64,000 nucleotides of DNA from an uncultured Roseateles sp. (GTDB lineage Bacteria > Pseudomonadota > Gammaproteobacteria > Burkholderiales > Burkholderiaceae_C), in assembly GCF_913777145.1 (NCBI RefSeq), contig NZ_CAJYPS010000004.1, positions 61,048 to 125,047 on the forward strand, read 5' to 3'. The notes below the pieces were generated by a model, which was not told the DNA's origin, did not search any database, and was given only the letters and a program-made list of their open reading frames with translations. A program made the translations under genes and the position numbers. Shown piece after piece: positions 26,064-34,971 of the stretch (positions within the stretch are counted from its first letter, which is position 1; each line of letters opens with the position of its first letter).

Positions 26064-28898
26064 TCAGAACTTCATGCGCAGGTTCAGGTAGTACTGGCGG
26101 CCGCTTTCGTACCAGTTGGACGGCGCGTTCTCGGTCAGCATGTAGGTGTGGCGCACCGGGTTGTTCAGGTTGTTGGCGTCGAAGGTGACGCTGACCTGCT
26201 CGGTGATCTTGTAGCCCAGCGACAGTGCCAGCGAGCCGTAGCCCTTGAAGTAGTGCAGACCGTTGATCAGGTAGTTGCCCTTCAGGTCCTGCTTGGTGAC
26301 GCCGGAGCCGTCGCCGATGACGGTGTAGGCATAGTCGTCACGCCAGTTCCAGGCTAGGCGGGCGTTGAACTTGTCGTTCTCGTAGTAGCCCACCAGGTTG
26401 TAGGTCCACTTGGAGCTGCCCAGCATGGGCTGGCCATCGGCGTCCCGCGAGCTCACGTAGGTGGTGTTGGCCTGGAAGCCGAAGCCATTGGCGATGGGCA
26501 TTTCCAGTGCGACCTCGGCGCCGTTGAGGCGTGCGTCCAGGCCGATGCGCTTGGTCAGCGTGTACTGGCGCATCACGCCCGGGGCGGACGGGTCTTCCAG
26601 CGTCGCGACCTCGGTGACCGGCTTCACGTAGTTGCTCAGGCGCTGCGTGAACAGGCTGCCGCTCAGCGAGGCGCGCGGCGCGAAGTACCAGGCCAGCGAC
26701 ACGTCCGCGTTGTTGGCGGTGATGGGCTTGAGCAGCGGGTTGCCGGTGCTGGCGATCAGCGTGTTGCTATTGATGGTCAGCGCGCCGGCCAGCTCGTTGT
26801 AGTTGGGGCGGCCCAGCGAGCGGCTCAGCGACGCACGCGCCACCAGCTTGCTGTCCACGTCCCAGCGCAGGTTCAGGCTGGGCAGCCAGGCCGTGTGCTT
26901 GGTGCTGGTGAAGGCGGGCACGAAGGTGCCGAAGCGCGAGCCCACGATGGCGCCGGGCACCGAGCAGCTCTGCAGCGCCGCGCAGATGTTGCCCGGCAGC
27001 TGGGTGTAGGAGGTGGTGTCCACCTTGGTCTGCACCGCGCGCAGGCCCACGTTGCCGGAGATCGCGTCGGCGTCGAACTCGCCCATCGCGTACAGCGCGT
27101 TGCTGGTCTCCTTCAGGCCGTAGCCGCTGTTCCACTGCCGGCCGCCGACGGGGTCCCAGTACTGGTATTTGTCGGCGAAGGCGGCCAGCTGGCTGGCGTC
27201 GAAGCGCAGCAGGTTGCGCGGGAAGTTGCCGTCCAGGCCGTTCGCGTAGTCACCCGGGTAGGCGGTGGCCGGGTTGGGCAGGGGCATGGGGTAGGCGCCC
27301 TGGTTGATCAGCGAGCCGCCGGCGATGGCGGTGGAGAAGGGCGCGGTGGCGCCGGGCGCATCCTGCAGCGTCCAGCGGCTGGAGATCACGTCCACATGGC
27401 GCTTGTGCGTGGCGCTGCGGGCGCCGAACTTCAGGCTGCTGAACAGGCCGTCGCCCAGCTTCCATTCGCCATCGCCATGCACATAGCTCTCGCGGTCCAT
27501 GGAGGTGATGGCCGGCAGCGTGGCCGTCATCAGCTGGTAGTTGTTGATGTTGGACAGGTCGATGGCCTTGCCGCTGGCGTCGGTGACGCTCCAGTCGGTG
27601 GGCCGCGTGGTGTTCATCTGCCAGGCGACGTTGGGGTTCACCAGCGCCAGCACGATGTTGGGCTGGCGCGTGGTGAAGCCACCGCCCTCGGTGGAGCCGG
27701 CCCGGCCGCTGAGCGTGAGGCGGTCGCTGGGCTTGTACTTCACATCCAGGTCGTAGAACTTGGAGGTGGAGCGGGCGCCATCGCGCAGGAAGTGGTCGAA
27801 CTCCAGACCCACCGCATTGGTGGTGGAGCCGGCCGGGCGGCTCAGCTTGCCGCCGGTGATCACGTCGCCGTCTATGACCGCGTTGGACAGCTGCCAGCCG
27901 CCGCTCAAGAGGTTGTTCAGCGTCGCGAAGCCGGAGCTGTTGTAGTTGTTGGCCTTGAGCTCGGAGCTGAAGCCGCTCAGCGTGACATCGAACTGCTGGT
28001 TGGGCCGCCACTGCGCCGACAGGAAGCCGCCGGTGCGCTTGCGGTCGCCCTCGAACATCGTGGAGTTGAACTGGTTGGGCAGGCGCTTGCCCACCAGCTT
28101 GGCGGCGGCGGTGGCGTCGCCGCCGGTCAGCGACAGCGCCTGCGCCTGGGTCAGCGCGGTGTAGCTGAAGGTCTCCTGGCCGTCGCGGCGCAGCGAGCGG
28201 TCTTCCTTGAAGGCCTGCACGATGAAGCCCAAGGTCTTGTCCTGCGACTTCCAGGCCAGCAGGCCGCTGGCCTGCGGGTCGGTCTTGCCGGGCAGGTCGG
28301 AATAGACCATGCCCAGCGCGGCCTCGCCGCTCAGGCCCACCTTCATGTCCAGCGGCTTGCGCAGCAGCACGTCCACGCTGCCGGCCAGGCCGCCTTCGGT
28401 GATGTCGGCGCGCTGGTTCTTGTAGACGATGGTCTGGCCGATCAGCTCCGACGGCAGCAGGCCGAAGCCCACGCTGCGGCTGGACACCGCGTTGCCGGCA
28501 GACTGGTCGCCCACGTGCCAGTCACCGGCCGACACCGCATGGCCGTTGATGGTCACCAGGTTGAGGCTGGGCGCGGTGCCGCGGATCGCGACGCGCTCGG
28601 CCTCGTCCATCGCATTCGCGCCGCCGTACTGCACGTTCACGCCGGGCACGCGCGAGATCGCGTCGGCGATGTTCTTGTCGGGCATCTTGCCCACGTCCTC
28701 GGCCGAGATCACCTCGACATTGGTGTTGGCATTGCGCTTGGCCGTCATGGACTTTTCCAGCGACGCGCGTATGCCGGTCACGACGACCGCCTCGAGCTGC
28801 TGCTTGCCGTCCTCGGCCGCCTGCTGGGCCGTGGCCGCGGCGTGCAGGCCCAGCAGGCCGACGGCGGCGGCAATCGCATGCAGGGAAGGGGCTTTCAT
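26064..28898 (-). CDS. TonB-dependent outer-membrane receptor
   Basis: 944 aa from the ATG at 28898, which has GAGGAG eight bases upstream. The signal peptide ends near HAAATAQQA. A TonB-box-like EAVVVTGIRASLEKSM precedes the plug, which contains PDKNIADAISRVPGVNVQ. A long beta-barrel follows and ends in QYYLNLRMKF with a terminal Phe. This is the Xanthomonas/Caulobacter type of receptor used for carbohydrates rather than siderophores. The adjacent murQ, symporter and GntR genes suggest a muropeptide-derived or chitin-type amino sugar as ligand. Confidence 0.94.
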   Translation of the reverse strand: MKAPSLHAIAAAVGLLGLHAAATAQQAAEDGKQQLEAVVVTGIRASLEKSMTAKRNANTNVEVISAEDVGKMPDKNIADAISRVPGVNVQYGGANAMDEAERVAIRGTAPSLNLVTINGHAVSAGDWHVGDQSAGNAVSSRSVGFGLLPSELIGQTIVYKNQRADITEGGLAGSVDVLLRKPLDMKVGLSGEAALGMVYSDLPGKTDPQASGLLAWKSQDKTLGFIVQAFKEDRSLRRDGQETFSYTALTQAQALSLTGGDATAAAKLVGKRLPNQFNSTMFEGDRKRTGGFLSAQWRPNQQFDVTLSGFSSELKANNYNSSGFATLNNLLSGGWQLSNAVIDGDVITGGKLSRPAGSTTNAVGLEFDHFLRDGARSTSKFYDLDVKYKPSDRLTLSGRAGSTEGGGFTTRQPNIVLALVNPNVAWQMNTTRPTDWSVTDASGKAIDLSNINNYQLMTATLPAITSMDRESYVHGDGEWKLGDGLFSSLKFGARSATHKRHVDVISSRWTLQDAPGATAPFSTAIAGGSLINQGAYPMPLPNPATAYPGDYANGLDGNFPRNLLRFDASQLAAFADKYQYWDPVGGRQWNSGYGLKETSNALYAMGEFDADAISGNVGLRAVQTKVDTTSYTQLPGNICAALQSCSVPGAIVGSRFGTFVPAFTSTKHTAWLPSLNLRWDVDSKLVARASLSRSLGRPNYNELAGALTINSNTLIASTGNPLLKPITANNADVSLAWYFAPRASLSGSLFTQRLSNYVKPVTEVATLEDPSAPGVMRQYTLTKRIGLDARLNGAEVALEMPIANGFGFQANTTYVSSRDADGQPMLGSSKWTYNLVGYYENDKFNARLAWNWRDDYAYTVIGDGSGVTKQDLKGNYLINGLHYFKGYGSLALSLGYKITEQVSVTFDANNLNNPVRHTYMLTENAPSNWYESGRQYYLNLRMKF

Positions 28899-28938
28899 CA
28901 CAGGATCTCCTCGGGTTGGTCGGCGGATGCCGTGGGGG

Positions 28939-29715
28939 TCAGGTGCCGGACGCGCTGATGCGCATCTCGACCACGTAGTCATAGAGGTCGCCGCGGTAGG
29001 TGGAGCGGGTCCACTCGACCGGACGGCCGTCGGCGCTGTAGGAATGGCGCTCGGTCTCCAGCACCGGCGCGCCCACGTCGATATGCAGCAGCTCCGCGAT
29101 GCGGGCATCGGCCACCGCGGCGCGCACGCGCTGCAGCGCGCGCTCGGGCGCTCGGCCGTGGCGGCGGATGGCGTCGTACAGCGAGGTGCCGAAGTCGGCC
29201 CGGCCGCCCACCAGCTCGGCGCTCACCACGGCCAGCTCCACCGCGATGCGCTGCTGGTCCGCGGTCCGCACCCGCAGCGCGCGCACCACGCGGTCGCCCA
29301 GCGACAGGCCCAGCGTGAAGGCCTCCTGTGGCGTGGGCGCGGCGAGCTCGCGCTCCAGCCACAGCGAGCCCGGCGCCAGGCCGCGGCGTCGCATGTCGTC
29401 GGAGAAGCTGGCCAGCTCGGTCAGCGGCTCCACCAGGCGGCCGCTGACGAAGGTGCCGCTGCCCTGGCGCACCGTCAGCGCGCCCTCGCTGGCGAGTTCC
29501 TCGACGACGCGGCGTATGGTCTGGCGCGACACCGCCAGGCGTTGCGCCAGCTCGCGCTCCGGCGGCAGCGGCCGACCGGTGCCCAGCAGGCCCTGCTGTA
29601 TCAGCTCGCGCAGCCGCGCCGACAGCCGGAAGTACAGCGGGCCGGCATTGGCCGCGTCGGCGCTCAGCTCCCGGCTCAGCGCGGCAATCAGTTCGTCGTC
29701 GGTGAGTGTTTTCAT
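28939..29715 (-). CDS. GntR/HutC-family regulator
   Basis: 258 aa from the ATG at 29715; an upstream in-frame start would translate the operator. An N-terminal winged helix (about 30-95: PLPPERELAQRLAVSRQTIR, EGALTVRQGSGTFV) is joined to a UTRA effector domain that ends with ERHSYSADGRPVEWTRSTYR. HutC-type members include NagR regulators that sense amino-sugar phosphates. It is the first gene of the presumed receptor-murQ-symporter operon. The site at 29759-29774 fits its family. Confidence 0.93.
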   Translation of the reverse strand: MKTLTDDELIAALSRELSADAANAGPLYFRLSARLRELIQQGLLGTGRPLPPERELAQRLAVSRQTIRRVVEELASEGALTVRQGSGTFVSGRLVEPLTELASFSDDMRRRGLAPGSLWLERELAAPTPQEAFTLGLSLGDRVVRALRVRTADQQRIAVELAVVSAELVGGRADFGTSLYDAIRRHGRAPERALQRVRAAVADARIAELLHIDVGAPVLETERHSYSADGRPVEWTRSTYRGDLYDYVVEMRISASGT

Positions 29716-29758
29716 CGCAGCGTCATGTCGCGAAGGCAAAGCTTTGTTTTGGATCGCA

Positions 29759-29774
29759 ATTGGAGCGTACCAAT
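29759..29774. promoter_or_regulatory. NagR/HutC-like operator
   Basis: ATTGGAGCGTACCAAT is a 5-bp inverted repeat (ATTGG and CCAAT) with a 6-bp centre, 44 bp upstream of the GntR start. It resembles the TGGT...ACCA dyads bound by NagR/HutC regulators, so autoregulation of the operon is likely. Confidence 0.6.
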
Positions 29775-29962
29775 AGCGAACCATTAAGCGATGCGGGATT
29801 CCGCTGCTGGCGTCTTGGATGAAAAACAGATAAGCACATGCGCTTCGCGCACGGGCGAGGCCTGATGGCGGCCCATGAACGACAACGCCCCGGCGCGGAC
29901 GCGCGGGGGCGGTGGGTGGGGCGGCCGGGTGCGGTGGCCAGCGTTGCGCCGGCCCCGGGGGC

Positions 29963-31771
29963 TTACTTGCTGATGCTCACCACCACGGTCGAGGTGGCGC
30001 TGCGGCCCAGGTTGTCCTTCACGCTCAGCGTCAGCGCATAGCTGCCGGCCACCGGCTTGGCCCAGCTGACGCCCAGGCCGCTGCCGCTGGCGGTGAAGCC
30101 CATGCCGGCGGGCACGCCGCTGATGCCGATGCTCAGCGCGGACGCACCGGGCGCGCTGATCGGGATGCTGGCACTCAAGGCCTTGCCGGCGCTGCCGCTG
30201 AGGCCGGCGGTGGAGATCGTCAGTCCGGTGGGGGCCGGCGCGGGCGTGCCGGTGGTGCTGCCGCTGCTGCTGACCGTGGCGCCGCTGAGCGTGCTGAGCA
30301 GCGCGCTGGCGTTGGGCGTGCCCCAGCCGGTGGGCGTGTCGTAGCCGGCCCTGGCGGTGCAGACGCCGCAGCTGCCGTTGCTGCCGCTGGCGATGTCGGC
30401 GAAGGCTGCGCTGTAGCTGGCGGACACGCCGGCCACCTGGCCGTAGAGCACGCCGTGCGGTACGCCCAGCAGGCCCTTGCCGGCGGCCACCCGCATCGCG
30501 TTGGCCACCGCCAGCAGGCCCGCCCATTGCGGCGTGGACAGGCTGGTGCCGCCGGCGCTGAGCCAGCGCACGCTGCTGCTGCCCGACGGGATGGAGGCCA
30601 CGTACTGGCCGCTGCCGGGGTTGGCGTTGAAGGCCACGTCGGCCACGCCGCGGCGGGCCAGGCCGGCCAGTCCGCTCTGATAGGCGGGCAGGGCCACGTA
30701 GGCGCTGACGCCACCGCCGGTGCCGCTCCAGGCCGCCTCGCTGCGCGTGCCGCTGCCGCTGTAGCTCAGCGTGGTGCCTCCCACGGCCAGTACCTTGGTG
30801 GACACCGAGGGCCAGGACACGGCGCTGCCGTTGTCGCCGGTGGCGGCCAGATAGCTCATGCCACTGCCGGAGAACACCGCGTCGTAGCCGGCGGTCCAGC
30901 TGCCCTCGGCGGCGCCGAAGCTCATGGACACCACGCCTGATCCCATCTTGTTGGCCAGCGCGACGGCGTTGGCCAGGCTGGTGACGCTGGCATCCGGCGC
31001 CTCGATCAGCACGATGCGCGCCAGCGGCGCGGTCGCGTGGGCCCACTGCACGTCCAGCGCAATCTCGGTGGCCCAGCCGCTGTCATAGGCCGGCACGGTG
31101 CTGGTGAGCGCGCCCGCGGCGCTGCTGTAGGCGATCACCAGTTCGCAGCCGCTGCTGGAGGCGGCCGCCAGCGGCAGGCTGGCATTGGCGGCCAGCGTGC
31201 GGCTGCTACAGCCGGGCAGGCCGAACTGGTTGTTGAAGGCGCTCAGCTCGGCGACGACGTTGGGGTTGTGCTTGGCGTTGACGATGTAGAGGGTCTGGCC
31301 CGCGCCCAGCTGGGCCGCCTGGGCGGCGCTGAGGCCGGCGGTGCTGGTGGGCAGGGCCGGCAGCTTGTAGGCCGCGCGGATCTGGGCCGGCGTGTAGGTG
31401 GTGACGGTGCTGCTGGCGGCCAGCGGCGTGGCCTCGCCGTTGCTGCCTACCAGCGCGCTGCGGCGGGCCAGCGCGTCGTCAATGCCCCGGGCGGTCAGAC
31501 CGCGCGTGGCCAGCCCGGCCAGCGCGGCCGAGGGCTGCTGGCGGTGTGGCTGGGGCGAGTTGTCGGGCGCGTCCAGGTCCAGCGCGGCCACGTGGAAGCT
31601 GGGCTGTGCCAGGTCCTCGACCGGGGCCAGCGCGGCCGGCGCGGTGGCCGGCAGTTGCAGCGTCAGTGTGGCCGTGGTGGTGGGCTGGCCGGGGTCGGCG
31701 CCACCGCCGCAGGCGCTCAGCAGTGCGGCCGTCAGTGTGGTGGGGAGGCAGAGGAGGCGAACACGGCGCAT
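29963..31771 (-). CDS. Sedolisin-type (S53) serine-carboxyl peptidase, lipoprotein
   Basis: 602 aa. The signal peptide has a lipobox with Cys21 (LLSACGGG). A propeptide-like region runs to about 125. The catalytic domain carries the sedolisin set: Glu236 and Asp240 in WATEIALDVQW, oxyanion Asp313 in AATGDNG, and nucleophile Ser410 in GGTSLSTPQW. A calcium-site region (Asp459, Asp479) precedes GWGTPNASALL. A C-terminal Ig-like domain (about 510-602) may bind substrate or surface. It should act outside the cytoplasm. Its long 5' leader holds a c-di-GMP-I riboswitch. Confidence 0.93.
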   Translation of the reverse strand: MRRVRLLCLPTTLTAALLSACGGGADPGQPTTTATLTLQLPATAPAALAPVEDLAQPSFHVAALDLDAPDNSPQPHRQQPSAALAGLATRGLTARGIDDALARRSALVGSNGEATPLAASSTVTTYTPAQIRAAYKLPALPTSTAGLSAAQAAQLGAGQTLYIVNAKHNPNVVAELSAFNNQFGLPGCSSRTLAANASLPLAAASSSGCELVIAYSSAAGALTSTVPAYDSGWATEIALDVQWAHATAPLARIVLIEAPDASVTSLANAVALANKMGSGVVSMSFGAAEGSWTAGYDAVFSGSGMSYLAATGDNGSAVSWPSVSTKVLAVGGTTLSYSGSGTRSEAAWSGTGGGVSAYVALPAYQSGLAGLARRGVADVAFNANPGSGQYVASIPSGSSSVRWLSAGGTSLSTPQWAGLLAVANAMRVAAGKGLLGVPHGVLYGQVAGVSASYSAAFADIASGSNGSCGVCTARAGYDTPTGWGTPNASALLSTLSGATVSSSGSTTGTPAPAPTGLTISTAGLSGSAGKALSASIPISAPGASALSIGISGVPAGMGFTASGSGLGVSWAKPVAGSYALTLSVKDNLGRSATSTVVVSISK

Positions 31772-31819
31772 GGTGATCCAGCAAGACGGCGGGCCACGCG
31801 GCAGGCCGGCCGGGCTGGT

Positions 31820-31915
31820 CTGGCGGCCCCGCTACCGTGGCGCTGTCGCGCTGTAGGCCGGAGGCTTTGCGTCCCCGGCTTTCGCCGGGTTTGCCCTGGG
31901 TTGGTGATGGGGGCC
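31820..31915 (-). promoter_or_regulatory. c-di-GMP-I (GEMM) riboswitch
   Basis: Read on the minus strand the leader contains, in order, AGGGCAAACC, a hairpin CCGGC-GAAA-GCCGG with a GNRA tetraloop, then GGACGCAAAGCC, TCCGGCCTA, a second hairpin and GGTAGCGGGG. These are the conserved blocks of the c-di-GMP-I aptamer, including the tetraloop receptor. GGCCCC (31910-31915) and GGGGCC (31825-31830) can close the base helix P1. The aptamer ends about 50 nt before the peptidase ATG. Downstream, CCAGC (31814-31818) can pair with GCTGG (31778-31782), which covers the ribosome site, so control is probably translational. Confidence 0.93.
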
Positions 31916-32012
31916 AGTCTAGGGACGCCCGTGTCGGACGCGCCAGTGAGGTCTGGGCGGCCGGGTGTGATTTATGACGCGCGCCGCACCAGGCCTGGCT
32001 TGCAGAAAGTTG

Positions 32013-34223
32013 TCAGGCCGGCGCCAGCGTCACCGCCACCCCGCCCAGCACCGAATTGCCGGACAGCGGATCGCGCGCGCCCATGTCCAGCAGCGCGTTC
32101 AGGTTCACGCCGGGGCGCTCGCGGGCCAGCTGCAGCGCGACGCCGGGCAGGTCGTGGCCCCAGCCATGCGGCAGGCTGACGACGCCGGGGCTCATGTCGG
32201 CACTGCGCTCCACGCGCGCCACCAGCTCGCCCACGGCGCTCCGCACGCGGGCGAATTCGGCCAGGCCCAGCGCGTCGGCGTCCGCCGGGTTCACCAGCAG
32301 CGTGCAGCGCTCCGGCCCCTTGGCCAGCACGGGCAGGTTGTGCATCCAGCTGTTGCCGGAGCGGGTGTCGCGCCGGCCTATCAGCGTGAAGCCTTCGATT
32401 CGCGGTTGGGGCCGCACCAGGGCCAGGTCGGCCAGGATCAGCGGCGGCGCCAGCTCGATCTTGCCGCTGGGCGTGCGCAGCAGCTCGGGGATGCGCGGCG
32501 TCAGCGCACCCAGGTCCACGCCACCCTGCGCCAGCGTGCTGGCGGCCTTGACCTTGGCGAGGTTGAGGCCCTCGGGCTGGCGGCCGAACTGGTCGCCATA
32601 GGGGCCCAGGCGCAGCTGCAGGTCCACCAGGCGCTCGGCGCCGCGCCAGGGCTCAAGCGTGGCCAGCACCGCGTCGGCCTGGTCGCCGGCAAAGCGCTTC
32701 ACGTCGGCCGCGATCGCCTCGTCGTCCAGCTGGGCCACGTCCACGCCGGTGCCGCGGCCTTCCAGCAGCGCACACAGCCGCAGAATGGTCTGCCACTCCT
32801 GCGGCGTGCCGGGCGCGGGCGCGAACACCGGCTCGGAGAAGCGTGCATGGTTGCGGTGGCTGAGCTGGGGGAAGGCGACGTCGAAATGCAGGTCCTCCAG
32901 CGGCGACAGGCCCGGCAGGATCACATCCGCGTGGCGGCTGGTCTCGTTGACGTAGATGTCCAGGCTCAGCATGAAGTCCAGGCCTTGCAGCGCCTGGCTC
33001 AGGCGCGGGCCGCCGGGCGCGGACAGCACCGGGTTGCTGGCGATGGTGATCAGTGCCTTCACCTGGCCGGGGCCGGGGGTCTCGATTTCCTCGGCCAGGC
33101 AGCTGATGGGCAGCTCGCCATAGACCTCGGGCGCGCCGGACACGCGGCTCACGCGCCGGCCGGTGGCGATGCCCTTGCCGCTGCCCGGCCGGCCCTGGGT
33201 GTTGGCCGCGAAGGCGGCGGCCTTCGCGAACATCGCGCCGCCCTCGCGGTCGAGGTTGCCGGTCAGCCCATTGATCAGGTCCACCAGCCAGGAGTTCAGC
33301 GTGCCGAAGCGGGTGGTGCAGGTGCCGATGCGGCCATAGACCGCGGCGCGCGGCGCGGCCGCCAGCTCGCGGGCCAGGCGCCTGATCGTGGCCGCGTCCA
33401 CGCCGCAGCTGTCGGCCATCTGCTCGGGCGGGAAGGGCAGGACCGCGGCGCGCGCCTCGTCCAGCCCGTTCAGATGCTCGGCCAGGCGGCCGGGCTTCAC
33501 CAGACCTTCGTCGAACAGCGTGTGGGCGATGCCCAGCAGCAGGTAGACATCGCCGCCCGGGCGTATCGCGAGGTGCTCGTCGGCCGCCTGCGCGGTCTCG
33601 CTGCGGCGCGGGTCCACGACAACGATGCGGCCGCCGCGGGCGCGCATGGCCTTGGCCTTGCCGCGGTAGTCGGGCACGGTCCACAGGCTGCCGTTGGACA
33701 CCATGGGGTTGGCGCCCAGGATCAGCAGGTAGTCGCTGCGCTCAATGTCAGGCAAGGGGATGCTGAGCCAGTGGCCGAACATCAGGCCGCTGGACAGCTG
33801 CTTGGGCATCTGGTCCAGCGTGGAGGCGCTCATCACATTGCGCGAACCCAGTGCCTTCACCAGCCGCGGCGTGTAGGCCAGCAGGCTCACCTTGTGCGCG
33901 GCCGGGTTGCCTATCGTCAGCGCCACCGCATCCGGCCCCTGCTCGCGATGAATGGGCAGCAGGCGGCGCTCGATTTCGGCGAAGGCCTCGTCCCAGCTGG
34001 CCGGCACGAAGACGCCGTCGCGCTTGATCAGCGGCGTGCGCAGGCGGTCGGGGTCTTCGTGCAGGTCCTTGAGGCTCACGCCCTTGGGACACAGATAGCC
34101 CTGGCTCAGCACGTCGCGCTCGGCACCGCGTATCACGATCACGCGGGGGCCCTCGGTCTTCACCTCCAGCCCGCAACAGGCTTCACACAGGGGACAGATG
34201 CGGTAGTGGCTCTGCGCGGCCAT
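32013..34223 (-). CDS. Molybdopterin-dependent oxidoreductase, Fe4S4, cytoplasmic
   Basis: 736 aa. The N-terminus has the Fe4S4 ligand pattern CPLCEACC followed by a later Cys in GYLCPKG. The domains of the DMSO-reductase superfamily follow: PASWDEAFAEIERR, LILGANPMVSNGSLW, VVVDPRRSETA, and a C-terminal MopB-binding fold (RTPSGKIEL, LPHGWGH, NSVLGG). There is no Tat signal, so it is cytoplasmic. Subfamily and substrate are unclear; formate-dehydrogenase-like and nitrate/biotin-sulfoxide types are relatives. It lacks adjacent partner subunits. A GGAGA site precedes the ATG. Confidence 0.9.
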   Translation of the reverse strand: MAAQSHYRICPLCEACCGLEVKTEGPRVIVIRGAERDVLSQGYLCPKGVSLKDLHEDPDRLRTPLIKRDGVFVPASWDEAFAEIERRLLPIHREQGPDAVALTIGNPAAHKVSLLAYTPRLVKALGSRNVMSASTLDQMPKQLSSGLMFGHWLSIPLPDIERSDYLLILGANPMVSNGSLWTVPDYRGKAKAMRARGGRIVVVDPRRSETAQAADEHLAIRPGGDVYLLLGIAHTLFDEGLVKPGRLAEHLNGLDEARAAVLPFPPEQMADSCGVDAATIRRLARELAAAPRAAVYGRIGTCTTRFGTLNSWLVDLINGLTGNLDREGGAMFAKAAAFAANTQGRPGSGKGIATGRRVSRVSGAPEVYGELPISCLAEEIETPGPGQVKALITIASNPVLSAPGGPRLSQALQGLDFMLSLDIYVNETSRHADVILPGLSPLEDLHFDVAFPQLSHRNHARFSEPVFAPAPGTPQEWQTILRLCALLEGRGTGVDVAQLDDEAIAADVKRFAGDQADAVLATLEPWRGAERLVDLQLRLGPYGDQFGRQPEGLNLAKVKAASTLAQGGVDLGALTPRIPELLRTPSGKIELAPPLILADLALVRPQPRIEGFTLIGRRDTRSGNSWMHNLPVLAKGPERCTLLVNPADADALGLAEFARVRSAVGELVARVERSADMSPGVVSLPHGWGHDLPGVALQLARERPGVNLNALLDMGARDPLSGNSVLGGVAVTLAPA

Positions 34224-34282
34224 GGCGGTCTCCGGCTGTTTTTATGTAGACAGCCAGCTTAGCCGCCACCCCCGGGCGGGCG

Positions 34283-34300
34283 GCGTCGCGCGGGCGACGC
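34283..34300 (-). terminator. Small GC hairpin after the quinone-reductase-like gene
   Basis: GCGTCGC and GCGACGC form a perfect 7-bp stem with a 4-nt loop, 8 bp past the stop codon. There is no U tract, so it is a weak terminator candidate. Confidence 0.35.
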
Positions 34301-34308
34301 GCCGGCCT

Positions 34309-34893
34309 TCAGGCGCCGCGTCGGCCCAGAGTCCTGAGCTTGGTGCACCAGCGCGCCACACCCGCCTCGCCCAGGCCGTCCACGCTGCCGACCAGCGTCT
34401 CGTGGATGGGGCCTATGCCGACAAAGCCCAGGATGTTGCGCTCCAGCGCCTTCACGCTGTGGGCGCGGAACACCCAGCGGTAGACCAGCGCCGGCATGCC
34501 CATGGTGACCACCACGCGGGCCGAGCGGCCGCCCAGCAGCTTGCGGCCCAGCGGGTTGCCCGCCTCGGGCTCGAACGCGAAGCCACGTCGTGCGATCTGC
34601 TCCAGAAAGCCCTTCAGCAGCGCCGGCATGTCGCCCAGCCACAGCGGGAAGAAGAACACCAGATGCTGGGCCCAGCGGATGTCGTCCTGGGCGCCGCGCA
34701 GCCCGGCCGGCACCTCGCCCTCCAGCCAGTCGCGCGGGCGGCGCAGCAGCGGGAAGTCCAGCGCCGCCACGTCCAGCATGCGCAGCTCATGGCCGGCCGC
34801 GCGGGCGCCCTCGGCGTAGGCGTCGGCCAGCGCGTGGCACAGGTGGGGCGTGTCGTGGTCCGGGTGGGCCTGGATCAGCAGCAGGCGGCTCAT
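34309..34893 (-). CDS. Flavodoxin-fold NAD(P)H:quinone oxidoreductase-like protein
   Basis: 194 aa from the ATG at 34893, preceded by GGGAGA. It starts LLLIQAHPDHDTPHLCHAL, the FMN-phosphate loop of the MdaB/KefF/NQO group. It continues with HLVFFFPLWLGDMPALLKGF, the conserved FFPLW segment of the active site. Family members perform two-electron reduction of quinones. It lies 78 bp downstream of the LytTR regulator gene, with a perfect palindrome between them, so it may be separately controlled. Confidence 0.88.
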   Translation of the reverse strand: MSRLLLIQAHPDHDTPHLCHALADAYAEGARAAGHELRMLDVAALDFPLLRRPRDWLEGEVPAGLRGAQDDIRWAQHLVFFFPLWLGDMPALLKGFLEQIARRGFAFEPEAGNPLGRKLLGGRSARVVVTMGMPALVYRWVFRAHSVKALERNILGFVGIGPIHETLVGSVDGLGEAGVARWCTKLRTLGRRGA

Positions 34894-34945
34894 GGCGGTC
34901 TCCCAGTGCGTGGTGCCGCCATGCTCGCGCCGCGGGGCAGGTGCA

Positions 34946-34965
34946 GGCTTGACCGGGGTCAAGCC
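34946..34965. promoter_or_regulatory. Perfect 20-bp dyad between regulator and oxidoreductase genes
   Basis: GGCTTGACC and GGTCAAGCC form a perfect inverted repeat with a 2-bp centre, 53 bp upstream of the oxidoreductase start. It contains TTGACC in the direction of transcription, so it may overlap a -35 box. No good -10 box was found. A redox-responsive regulator is possible but not shown. Confidence 0.55.
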
Positions 34966-34971
34966 GTGCGC

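Noticed and set aside
26895..28958. Long plus-strand frame opposite the TonB-dependent receptor
   Set aside because: Low-complexity composition, no ribosome site, no family motifs; the minus strand encodes a clear receptor.
31974..34262. Plus-strand frame of 762 codons opposite the molybdopterin enzyme
   Set aside because: Antisense shadow with Gln/His/Arg-rich sequence and no recognisable domain.
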